Below, one piece after another: positions 1-7,655 of a DNA stretch of 64,000 nt. This DNA comes from Alphaproteobacteria bacterium (GTDB taxonomy: Bacteria; Pseudomonadota; Alphaproteobacteria; Caulobacterales; Maricaulaceae), in the NCBI GenBank assembly GCA_024742735.1, contig JANSXV010000004.1:124001-188000 (forward strand). Direction: 5' to 3'. Made by a program: the position numbers and the translations under genes. The notes beneath the pieces were generated by a model. It did no database searches. It saw only the letters and a program-made list of their open reading frames with translations, and was not told the origin of the DNA. How positions within the stretch are numbered: position 1 is the stretch's first letter; every line of letters starts with the position of its first letter.

Positions 1-22
1 GCGTCCAGGACAGGGACCCAAC

Positions 23-64
23 AAAAAACGCCCCGGCGGATGCGCGCCGGGGCGTTTCTTTTTC
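23..64 (-). terminator. Rho-independent terminator downstream of ctrA
   Basis: A GC-rich stem (ACGCCCCGGCG pairing with CGCCGGGGCGT) around a short loop is followed on the minus strand by a run of six T. It lies just past the ctrA stop codon. The plus strand also has a T-rich tail, so it may act in both directions. Confidence 0.85.
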
Positions 65-82
65 AGGCGTCAGGCGGAGCGA

Positions 83-784
83 TTAAGCGCTCGCGGCCTT
101 CTGCTCTTCGACCGGGTCACGCAGCACATAGCCGCGGCCCCAGACGGTTTCGATGTGATTGTCGCCATTGGTGGCGGCGGAAAGCTTCTTGCGCAGCTTG
201 CAGATGAAGACGTCGATGATCTTCAGCTCCGGCTCGTCCATGCCGCCATAGAGATGGTTCAGGAACATCTCCTTGGTGAGCGTCGTTCCCTTGCGCAGGG
301 AGAGCAGCTCCAGCATCTGGTATTCCTTGCCGGTCAGGTGCACGCGCTGACCGTTCACCTCGACCGTCTTGGCGTCGAGATTCACCGCAATGTCGCCGGT
401 CTTGATGATGGACTGGCTGTGACCCTTGGAGCGGCGCACCACGGCGTGGATGCGCGCGATCAGCTCTTCCTTGTGGAAGGGCTTGGTCATGTAATCGTCC
501 GCCCCAGTGCCCAGGCCCCGGACCTTGTTGTCGATGTCGGCGTTGCCCGAAAGGATCATGACCGGCGTGTCGACCTTGGCCACGCGCAGGCTTTTCAGCA
601 CGTCGAAGCCCGGCATGTCAGGCAGAATGAGGTCCAGAAGGATCAGGTCGTAATCGTACAGCTTGCCGAGATCGACGCCCTCTTCACCGTAATCGGTGAC
701 ATAGACGTTGAAGCCCTCCGACTTCAGCATCAGCTCGATACCCTGCGCCGTGGCGCGATCGTCTTCAATCAGCAGAACCCGCAT
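83..784 (-). CDS. ctrA: Cell cycle response regulator CtrA
   Basis: OmpR-family two-component response regulator of 233 residues. The receiver domain (about 1-120) has acidic pocket residues at 8-9, the phosphoacceptor Asp51 and the conserved KPF near 105. A winged-helix DNA-binding domain follows (about 130-225), including the segment [11 protein letters not shown]. The overall sequence is immediately recognisable as CtrA, the master regulator of cell cycle, flagellar and division genes in Caulobacter relatives. The start at 784 is preferred over an upstream in-frame ATG at 808 because GGGAGGGG sits just before it. The Ala-rich C-terminus (KAASA) resembles the ClpXP-recognised tail of Caulobacter CtrA. 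The upstream region carries GANTC and TTAAC motifs. Confidence 0.97.
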   Translation of the reverse strand: MRVLLIEDDRATAQGIELMLKSEGFNVYVTDYGEEGVDLGKLYDYDLILLDLILPDMPGFDVLKSLRVAKVDTPVMILSGNADIDNKVRGLGTGADDYMTKPFHKEELIARIHAVVRRSKGHSQSIIKTGDIAVNLDAKTVEVNGQRVHLTGKEYQMLELLSLRKGTTLTKEMFLNHLYGGMDEPELKIIDVFICKLRKKLSAATNGDNHIETVWGRGYVLRDPVEEQKAASA

Positions 785-977
785 CGGTTCCCCTCCCAAG
801 GCGGCCATTACGAATCAAGTCGATCCGAGTGACGCTGTCAGCGTTAACCTTATTCGCACTGTGACGCGACAATTCCTTAGGAGAAGTTAACGAGGGTTTG
901 ACTCGCAGGGTGGAATCGAGTCCGCCCGCGCCGCTTCTGGCGCAGGCGGCAAGAATTCCAACAGGTTAACGAAAAGC
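785..977 (-). promoter_or_regulatory. ctrA promoter region with GANTC and GTTAAC motifs
   Basis: The 193 bp between the ctrA start and the kamA stop contain four GANTC sites (812-816, 900-904, 913-917, 918-922) and three GTTAAC palindromes (843-848, 886-891, 965-970). GANTC is the CcrM methylation target and TTAAC is the CtrA half-site. In Caulobacter, ctrA transcription is controlled by methylation state and by CtrA itself. No exact TTAA-N7-TTAA pair was found, so CtrA binding here is inferred from half-sites only. Confidence 0.7.
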
Positions 978-2423
978 TTATTCCGCCGCCTGCAACAGCT
1001 CCGGCGCCAGCGCGCCCAGCAGCGCGGCCCACTTTTCCCCGGATTCCTGTTTGCGGCCATCATAGAGAATGCGGTCCTCATAGCCGGTGATCCACAGGGC
1101 GTCCGGGTTGCGCCGGGCGATGACGATATCGCTCTGGCGATCCTCGAACGGGGTGCGGTGCAGGCGGAACACGACAACGCCTTCGGCCAGCGCCTGGCCC
1201 AGCTCGCCGCCGATGGCGCGCAGGCGTTCATCGCCTTGTGTGACGGAGACCAGCTCCATCTTGCCGGCCTCGGTGGACAGGGCGAAGCGCGAACGCTCGA
1301 TGCCGGAAAGGCCGTGCTGGCTTTCAGCGTGAAGTTTCCAGGCGGTCTCCACCGGCACGGCGAAGGCGCGGTGACCCTCGATCTCGCGGCACTGGAAGAA
1401 GTAGTGATTGTTCACGCCCATGCGCTTGAGCTCGCGCTGCATGAGGCGCAGCACATCCGCGTCGTCATTGACGGAGTCGATGATCGGCGTCTGGTTCTCC
1501 AGGGTCACGAAGGGCCGCGAGCGCAGCTTCTGCGCCGCGCTTTCCACCAGCGGATTGCGCAGGAAACGGCCCGCCTCGTCGGTGACGTACTCGCCCGCCT
1601 CATTGAGGCGCAGGAACTCATCAGGGTGGGTGAAATGGACCATGAAGGCGATGAGCACCTGAGGGTGCAGCTCGTGGAACAGGTCCAGCATCTGGAAGAA
1701 ATTATCGTCGAAGCGCTCGGGATAGAAGGCCATCTCCTTGGTCCCGATGCGGATCACCTCCAACCCGGCCTCGGCCAGCGCGTTGAGATAGTCGAAAAGG
1801 TTGCGGTTCGACAGCACCATGGGATCGCCGCCGGACAGAAGCGCTTCACGCACTTTGGGCTTGTCGGTGATCACGTCGGCATCGACCTGGGCGTTGTGGC
1901 CTTTGATGTAGTCGGTGATCTCGTGGATCGAAGCGGTGTCCTTCTCGGTCTTGCCGGTCAGGAAATCGGACCGGTAGCAGTACCGGCACCAGCTTGAGCA
2001 GGTGCGAACCACATAGATCAGACATAGTTCGTATTTGTGCAGCAGGCCCGGGACGGGGCTGTATTTCAGCTGATTGGACGGATCAGCTTCGCCGTCCAGA
2101 TCGTCCATCTCCTCCGGGCGCGCCTTGATCAGGTTCTTCACCGCCTCAGAGCGGAGGGCGAGGTCGAGATAGTATCCCGTCGCGCGCGGCGGCAGGCGAT
2201 CGGATACGCCCGCACGCTCCAGCGCGTCGAGCTCGGCTTCGGAATAGACCGCCGCGCCGCCGTCTTCGACGTATTTGCGATAGCGCGCGATGTCGTGGAC
2301 GACATAGCGGTTGAACCTGGTCTCCTCGATGCGGGCGTAGAGATTGTCCTTGTGGGCGCGGGTGGCAGCCTTCTTCTTCGGGCGCGAACCAGCGATACGG
2401 ATCGGCTGAGCGTCAAGCGGCAT
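978..2423 (-). CDS. kamA: Lysine 2,3-aminomutase family radical SAM protein
   Basis: 481 residues, KamA/EpmB-like. The radical SAM cluster motif CSSWCRYCYR (CxxxCxxC) lies near residues 142-151 and is followed by the LSGGDPMVL segment that contacts SAM/PLP. KamA enzymes interconvert L-lysine and beta-lysine using a 4Fe-4S cluster, SAM and PLP. The protein has an N-terminal extension of about 100 residues and a C-terminal region beyond the core. No beta-lysine acetyltransferase (ablB) or EF-P modification gene is adjacent, so the substrate is not certain. AGGAGAG before the ATG supports the start. It is divergent from fliI. Confidence 0.85.
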   Translation of the reverse strand: MPLDAQPIRIAGSRPKKKAATRAHKDNLYARIEETRFNRYVVHDIARYRKYVEDGGAAVYSEAELDALERAGVSDRLPPRATGYYLDLALRSEAVKNLIKARPEEMDDLDGEADPSNQLKYSPVPGLLHKYELCLIYVVRTCSSWCRYCYRSDFLTGKTEKDTASIHEITDYIKGHNAQVDADVITDKPKVREALLSGGDPMVLSNRNLFDYLNALAEAGLEVIRIGTKEMAFYPERFDDNFFQMLDLFHELHPQVLIAFMVHFTHPDEFLRLNEAGEYVTDEAGRFLRNPLVESAAQKLRSRPFVTLENQTPIIDSVNDDADVLRLMQRELKRMGVNNHYFFQCREIEGHRAFAVPVETAWKLHAESQHGLSGIERSRFALSTEAGKMELVSVTQGDERLRAIGGELGQALAEGVVVFRLHRTPFEDRQSDIVIARRNPDALWITGYEDRILYDGRKQESGEKWAALLGALAPELLQAAE

Positions 2424-2776
2424 GGGGCTCTCCTCGTCGTCGATGTCTCGGCGGCGGCGAAATCGCCAGCGATGTTATTTTCGTCCATCGGCGCGCGCCC
2501 CTTGCAGGCGGGCCGTCCCGCATGGCTTTGGTCAGCCTTGCGAGGAGTGCACGGGAATTGTGCTCGAGCCGGGCGCAGCGCGTGTACGGGCCGCCGCCGC
2601 AGCGATCCGGAACATAGCGAGTTCCTTCGAAAAGGAAACAGCCCGGCCGAGTTTGGATGATCTGCTGAGGCTTCAGCGCAATCGGCGCGGCGTTTACGCG
2701 GTTGAAACCGCATTTCGAGTAAAAGCGTTCAGCAAACCGGCGCAAAACCGCGCCGCATCACGCCGCAGGACGCGCC
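2424..2776. other. Intergenic region between divergent kamA and fliI
   Basis: 353 bp without a convincing gene. It must hold the promoters of kamA (minus) and fliI (plus). A weak TTTACGCGGTTGAAA stretch near 2692 resembles a degenerate CtrA site, but no clean TTAA-N7-TTAA or sigma-54 -24/-12 element was found. Short open frames here have no recognisable product. Confidence 0.5.
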
Positions 2777-4099
2777 ATGGACCGCCTGATCGCAAGCATC
2801 AGCGAGCTGGAGACCCGACGTTTCGCCGGGCGAATCAGTGCGGTCAACGGCCTGCTGGTCGAAGCTGAAGGCCCACGCGCTGCGCTGACCCTGGGCGCAC
2901 GCGCCACGCTGGGCGAGCCCGGCGGCGTTCAAAGCGATCTCGAAGTCGTGGGCTTTCGCGGCGAGACCGCGCTTATGATGGCCTATGACGACCTGACCGG
3001 CGTGCGCCCTGGCGCGCGCACCATGATCGACCCTCAGGGCGGCGCCGTGCGCCCCTGCCGGGCCTGGCTTGGCCGGGTCATGGACAGCTTCGCCCGGCCG
3101 CGCGACGGGCGCGGCGCCCTGCCTGAAGGGCAGATCGCCTATCCGCTGAAGGGCCGCCCGCCCTGCGCGCACGCCCGCCAACGTCTCGGCGAGCGTCTGG
3201 ACCTGGGTGTGCGCGCCATGAACGCGTTCACCCCCATGCGCCGCGGCCAGCGCCTGGGCGTCTTCGCCGGATCGGGCGTGGGCAAGTCCGTGCTCATGTC
3301 CATGCTGGCGCGAGACGCCGAAGCCGACGTCATCGTCATCGGCCTGATCGGAGAGCGCGGCCGCGAGGCGCGCGAGTTCGTAGAGGACACGCTGGGCGAG
3401 GAAGGCCGGGCGCGCTCGGTCGTCATCACTGAAACGGGCGACGCCCCGGCGCTCGCCCGCCGCCGCGCCGCCTACGCCACCCTGGCGACAGCGGAGTATT
3501 TCCGCGACCAGGGGCTGAACGTGCTCTGCCTGATGGATTCGGTGACCCGCTTCGCACTGGCCCAGCGCGAGATCGGGCTGGCCGCCGGCGAGCCGCCCAC
3601 GACACGCGGCTACACCCCGTCGGTCTTCGCCGAGCTGCCGGCCCTGCTGGAGCGCGCCGGCCCCGGTCCTGAAGGCTCAGGCTCGATCACCGGGCTGTTC
3701 ACGGTTCTCGTGGACGGCGACGATCACAACGAACCGATCGCGGACGCCGTGCGCGGCATACTGGACGGCCATATCGTCATGAGCCGGGCCATCGCCGAGC
3801 GCGGCCGCTTCCCGGCGATCGACGTTCTGAAATCAATTTCGCGCACCGCGCCGGAAGTTTACGCGCCCGGAGAGGCGCCTCTGGCGAAGCAGGCGCGCGC
3901 CCTCCTGGCGACCTATGCCGACATGGAGGAACTGATCCGACTGGGCGCCTACGCCCAGGGGACGAACCCGGAGGTGGACCGGGCGATTGCGGTCAATGAA
4001 CCGCTGGAAGCATTCCTGGCTCAGGGAAAAGACGAGGCGGCCTCGGTCGAGGACAGCTTCGCAGCCCTGGCGGGAATCTTGGGTGAGATGGAGGGATAA
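2777..4099 (+). CDS. fliI: Flagellum-specific ATPase FliI
   Basis: 440 residues, the usual FliI length. It is the F1-beta-like ATPase that energises export of flagellar components through the type III apparatus at the cytoplasmic face of the basal body. The Walker A motif [11 protein letters not shown] lies near 161-171. The Walker B region [14 protein letters not shown] and the family segment [18 protein letters not shown] follow. It is followed 3 bp later by fliJ, so the two form an operon. Proximity to ctrA fits CtrA control of early flagellar genes, although no strong CtrA box was located. Confidence 0.96.
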   Translation: MDRLIASISELETRRFAGRISAVNGLLVEAEGPRAALTLGARATLGEPGGVQSDLEVVGFRGETALMMAYDDLTGVRPGARTMIDPQGGAVRPCRAWLGRVMDSFARPRDGRGALPEGQIAYPLKGRPPCAHARQRLGERLDLGVRAMNAFTPMRRGQRLGVFAGSGVGKSVLMSMLARDAEADVIVIGLIGERGREAREFVEDTLGEEGRARSVVITETGDAPALARRRAAYATLATAEYFRDQGLNVLCLMDSVTRFALAQREIGLAAGEPPTTRGYTPSVFAELPALLERAGPGPEGSGSITGLFTVLVDGDDHNEPIADAVRGILDGHIVMSRAIAERGRFPAIDVLKSISRTAPEVYAPGEAPLAKQARALLATYADMEELIRLGAYAQGTNPEVDRAIAVNEPLEAFLAQGKDEAASVEDSFAALAGILGEMEG

Positions 4100-4102
4100 A
4101 AC

Positions 4103-4522
4103 ATGTCAGGACGCTCACATGCGCCCCTGATCCGGCTGGCCCGGTTCAAGGTGGAAGAGCTGCAGAAACAGATGGCAGAGATCGAGCGCATCCGCGCCTC
4201 GATCCACGACCAGATCGAACGCCTCGATGAAAGCGTGCCCGAAGAGCAGGCGGTCGCGAGCGAGAACCGGGACGGCTATCTGGCCTATGGCAGCTATGCC
4301 CGCTCGGTGATCCAGCGCAAGGAGAAGCTCCGCACGTCGCTGGACGAGGTGGACGGCCAGGCCGACGCGCTGCGCAGCCGGCTCGAGGACGCGTTCGCGG
4401 AGCTGAAAAAGTTCGAACTGCTCGAGGAACGCCGCGTGGCGCGCATCGAACAGGCCGTACGCTCAGCCGAGCAGGCCGAGATGGATGAGATCGCCGGACG
4501 CATGCGCCGGGCGGCCCATTAA
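4103..4522 (+). CDS. fliJ: Flagellar export protein FliJ
   Basis: 139 residues, almost entirely heptad-rich and charged, as expected for the coiled-coil FliJ stalk/chaperone that sits in the FliI hexamer. Its position 3 bp after fliI and its length support the call, since FliJ is poorly conserved in sequence. A perfect 7-bp stem-loop at 4552-4568 follows downstream without a T-run and may mark the 3' end. Confidence 0.85.
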   Translation: MSGRSHAPLIRLARFKVEELQKQMAEIERIRASIHDQIERLDESVPEEQAVASENRDGYLAYGSYARSVIQRKEKLRTSLDEVDGQADALRSRLEDAFAELKKFELLEERRVARIEQAVRSAEQAEMDEIAGRMRRAAH

Positions 4523-4657
4523 CTATCTTTTCTGCAACAGAGCGGCTGGATGCGGGCTTTGAGCCCGCCGAAGATCGGTTGATCGAGGTCCGTGGCCGCT
4601 TGATCCGGCTTTGCTTTCCGTTAACGTAATTGCGGGGACGCAGACGGACAGGCTGGT

Positions 4658-5296
4658 ATGACGACCGTTCGCAGAATCGAGGTTTCGCTGGCGGCGATCA
4701 TCGCCGGGGGCGCGCTGTTCAGCGCCTTCGTGCCCGGCGCGAGTTCGAATGAGATGAGCGGCGCGCCGGACTTCGCAGCGCCAGTTACAACCTTCGACGT
4801 TTCCGATTTCGATGATCTGGCCATGTCGAATGCATCGCGCGCCGTGGCCGCGGCCGTGTCAGGCCAGCGCGCGAATCCAGCGCGCTTTTCCGCACCCGCG
4901 CCGGCCCCGCACGTACAGCCGGCGGGAACTGCGAGCGTACAGGTCACGCCGCGCGCCGAAGCCCCGTCTGGTCCGGCCTGGTCGGGCCGCACTCTGGGTA
5001 TTCAGGTGACCGCCGCCCCGTCCGGCGCTGGAAGCGACGCGGACTGGTGGCTGGTCGGCGGGGCAGGACGGGAAAGCTACGCCGTCGCGCCCGGCGGGCT
5101 TCGTGAGTTCACCATCGCCCCGGTCGCAGCGCAGACCACCATCGGCGACGCCCACATGGGCATCGGCTTCAAGGTTACCGACCGCGCCTTCGCCTCGGTC
5201 GGTTATGTGCGTGAGCAGCGCAAGTTCGTCCTCGGGACCGAAGACTGGGAAGAAGACGAGCACTATGTCGGCATAGGCTTCCAGGCGCGCTGGTAA
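4658..5296 (+). CDS. Exported outer-membrane-like protein with LpxR/DUF2219-type C-terminus
   Basis: 212 residues. The N-terminal hydrophobic segment (about 10-28) resembles a signal peptide or anchor and is followed by an Ala/Pro-rich low-complexity stretch. The last about 85 residues have alternating beta-strand character and end in Trp, as many outer-membrane barrels do. This C-terminal part matches the gene at 30084-31037 in order and spacing: WW, GAxR, PGG, GDA, then YVREQR and EDWE. Because that paralogue looks like a DUF2219/LpxR protein, this may be a short relative, but it lacks most of the barrel. No enzymatic role can be assigned. Confidence 0.6.
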   Translation: MTTVRRIEVSLAAIIAGGALFSAFVPGASSNEMSGAPDFAAPVTTFDVSDFDDLAMSNASRAVAAAVSGQRANPARFSAPAPAPHVQPAGTASVQVTPRAEAPSGPAWSGRTLGIQVTAAPSGAGSDADWWLVGGAGRESYAVAPGGLREFTIAPVAAQTTIGDAHMGIGFKVTDRAFASVGYVREQRKFVLGTEDWEEDEHYVGIGFQARW

Positions 5297-5369
5297 GCCC
5301 TCCACGGCGGCGCTGATACGATAGACAGCGCTTCCGCCCGGCTCCGGACTCGTGGCATGGGTGGAGCCG

Positions 5370-6344
5370 ATGTCTGACCCCCAACCCAAATCCAACCTGG
5401 TCCGCCGGATTCTGCTGTGGGCATTGTTCTTCGTCCTCGTCGCCGTTCTTGGCGCCGGTGTCGCAGGGTGGCTGGACCCTGTCCGAAACTTTCTGGAGCA
5501 GGAGTCGCTGACCTTCACCGTCGGCAGCTTCCAGGCCAGCGCCTACGATCTGGCGCGGGTCATCGTGGTCCTGGCGCTTGTCTACTGGATCGCCGCCGTC
5601 ATCGCCGGCGTTCTGGATCAGCGGGTCCAGACCGCGAAGGGCCTGAAGCCCGGCACGCGCAATCTCATCGCCCAGATCGTGCGCATTGCGATCTACATCG
5701 TGGCCGGTCTGATCACCATGGACGTCATCGGCCTGGACCTGACCGCGCTGACGGTGTTCAGCGGCGCGCTGGGCATCGGGCTGGGATTCGGTCTGCAGAA
5801 GGTGGCCTCAAACTTCGTCAGCGGCCTGATCCTGACGATCGAGCGCTCGATCGAGATCGGCGACATGGTCGAGCTGCCTGACGGCACGGCCGGTTTCGTG
5901 CGCAGCGTCTCGGGCCGCTATATGCTGCTGGAGACGTTCGACGGGCGCGAGATTCTGGTGCCCAACGAGGATCTGATCACCGGCCGGGTCATCAACTGGA
6001 CCCTTCACAACACAAGAGGCCGCGTGGAGATCAGGATCGGCGTGGCCTACGGGACCGACCTCCATCTGGCACGCAGGATCATGCTGGAAGCCGCCACCTC
6101 CCATCCGGCCTGCCTGGCGGAGCCCGCGCCCATGTGCGTGCTGCAGAATTTCGGCGACAGCGCCATCGAGTTCCAGCTCTTCTTCTGGGTCGGCGATGTC
6201 ACGCTGGGGCGGCTGGAGCCCAAGAGCGAGGTGATGTTCGCCATCGTCGACGCCTTCAAGGCCAACGCCATCACCATCCCCTTCCCGCAGCGCGACGTGC
6301 ACATGGTGTCCGGCGCCTCGTCCAACTCCGGCGGTGAGACGTGA
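5370..6344 (+). CDS. MscS-family small-conductance mechanosensitive channel
   Basis: 324 residues. Inner-membrane channel that opens under membrane tension to release solutes during hypo-osmotic shock. There are three hydrophobic segments in the first about 150 residues, then the pore helix and beta-domain signature GLGFGLQKVASNFVSG followed by IERSIEIGDMVEL. A cytoplasmic MscS C-domain ends the protein. The ATG at 5370 has GGTGGAG upstream and is preferred over an in-frame GTG at 5352. Its stop overlaps the GTG start of the next gene, suggesting translational coupling. Confidence 0.9.
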   Translation: MSDPQPKSNLVRRILLWALFFVLVAVLGAGVAGWLDPVRNFLEQESLTFTVGSFQASAYDLARVIVVLALVYWIAAVIAGVLDQRVQTAKGLKPGTRNLIAQIVRIAIYIVAGLITMDVIGLDLTALTVFSGALGIGLGFGLQKVASNFVSGLILTIERSIEIGDMVELPDGTAGFVRSVSGRYMLLETFDGREILVPNEDLITGRVINWTLHNTRGRVEIRIGVAYGTDLHLARRIMLEAATSHPACLAEPAPMCVLQNFGDSAIEFQLFFWVGDVTLGRLEPKSEVMFAIVDAFKANAITIPFPQRDVHMVSGASSNSGGET

Positions 6345-7300
6345 CCGCGCCGTCGCCCATTTACGCGTATGACTTCGCGCCGGATGGCGCGGCGACGCCG
6401 TGCGCGGATATAGACGCGGCTTCGGCGCCCGATGTGGCCTATCGCTGGGTGCATTTCGACCTCGCCGAACCAGGCGTCACCGACTGGATCGCAGCTCAGA
6501 CCGACGCTCTGGTCGCCGACGCGCTGACCCGCCAGGACACCCGCCCGCGCGCCGCGATGGAGGAGGATGGGCTGATCCTCATCCTGCGCGGCGTGAATCT
6601 GAATCCTGACGCCGACCCGGAAGATATGGTCTCGCTGCGCCTTTGGGTCAGCGAGCGCCTGGTGATCTCCACGCGTATCCGCAAACTCATGGCCGTGACG
6701 AGCCTTGCCGAGACGATGGCGGCCGGGCGCGGACCGGGAAGCCCCGGCGCCCTGGTCGCGGCGCTGGCGGCAGGTCTGACCCAGCGCATGGCGCCCGTGA
6801 TGACGGGCCTGGCTGATCAGGCTGCTGATCTGGAGGAGCGCAGCGTGGACCGCCATGCCGGACTGCGCGGCGAACTCGCCGGCCTGCGGCGAACCGTGAT
6901 CGCCCTGCGCCGCTATGTGGCGCCCCAGCGCGAGGCGCTGGCGCGGCTTTATCAGGAAGCCCACCCGTTGTTCGACGCCGATGCGCGCAGCAGCCTTCGC
7001 GAAACCGCCGATCAGATCACGCGGCTGGTCGAAGAGCTGGACGCCGTGCGCGATCGCAGCGCCATCCTGAACGATCAGCTCGCAGACGCCCGCGCCGAGG
7101 AGATGAACCGGGCCATGCTGCTGCTCTCGGTCGTGGCCGCGATCTTCCTGCCGCTGGGCTTTGTGACCGGGCTGCTGGGCATCAATGTCGGCGGCCTGCC
7201 GGGGGCAAGCTGGCCGTTCGCCTTCACCGTGGTTTGCCTGATCTGCGCCGCGCTCGCGGGCGGCCTGGCGCTGATGTTCCGTCGCAAAGGCTGGCTTTAG
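6341..7300 (+). CDS. zntB: ZntB/CorA-family divalent cation transporter
   Basis: 319 residues. A long soluble helical N-terminal domain (about 1-255) precedes two transmembrane helices at the C-terminus. The loop after TM1 reads GINVGGLPG, the ZntB variant of the CorA GMN signature, so zinc is the likelier substrate than magnesium. The GTG start overlaps the stop codon of the mechanosensitive channel gene by 4 bp, making a two-gene operon. Substrate preference is inferred from the motif only. Confidence 0.85.
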   Translation: MTAPSPIYAYDFAPDGAATPCADIDAASAPDVAYRWVHFDLAEPGVTDWIAAQTDALVADALTRQDTRPRAAMEEDGLILILRGVNLNPDADPEDMVSLRLWVSERLVISTRIRKLMAVTSLAETMAAGRGPGSPGALVAALAAGLTQRMAPVMTGLADQAADLEERSVDRHAGLRGELAGLRRTVIALRRYVAPQREALARLYQEAHPLFDADARSSLRETADQITRLVEELDAVRDRSAILNDQLADARAEEMNRAMLLLSVVAAIFLPLGFVTGLLGINVGGLPGASWPFAFTVVCLICAALAGGLALMFRRKGWL

Positions 7301-7319
7301 AGGCGACCCAGCTCGCTGC

Positions 7320-7655
7320 TCAACGCCCCAGGCCGAAGGGCAGATCAATCCCGGGCGGCAGCCCCATGCCTTGGGTCGCCTCGGAGAACACCTTCTGCTG
7401 GGCTTCGTCAGCCTTGCGTTTGGCGTCAGCGTGGGCGGCCTTGATCAGGTCCTCAAGCACTTCGGGCTCTTCAGGATCATAGAGTGAAGGATCGATCTTC
7501 ACGCTGACCATGACGCCCTTGGCGGTCAGGGTCAGCTTGATCATCCCGGCGCCGGCTTCGCCGGTCACCTCGACATCCTCAAGGCGGGCCTGGGCTTCGC
7601 TCATGCGCTTTTGCATATCCTGAGCCTGCTTCATCAGGCCTGCGAGATCTTTCAT
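7320..7655 (-). CDS. ybaB: YbaB/EbfC family nucleoid-associated protein
   Basis: 111 residues. It begins with MKDLAGLMKQAQDMQKRM, the typical amphipathic N-terminal helix of the YbaB/EbfC family. These small dimeric proteins bind DNA and are usually encoded next to dnaX and recR. The start overlaps the dnaX stop (ATGA) and has AGGAGA upstream, so it is translationally coupled to dnaX. Confidence 0.93.
   Translation of the reverse strand: MKDLAGLMKQAQDMQKRMSEAQARLEDVEVTGEAGAGMIKLTLTAKGVMVSVKIDPSLYDPEEPEVLEDLIKAAHADAKRKADEAQQKVFSEATQGMGLPPGIDLPFGLGR

Noticed and set aside
2520-2545. Possible sigma-54 promoter (TGGC...TTGC) upstream of fliI
   Set aside because: The spacing between the GG and GC elements does not match the -24/-12 arrangement.
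2422-2868. Open frame in the kamA-fliI intergenic region running into fliI
   Set aside because: Arg/Ala-rich, overlaps the fliI start in another frame, and no family or ribosome-binding site is visible.
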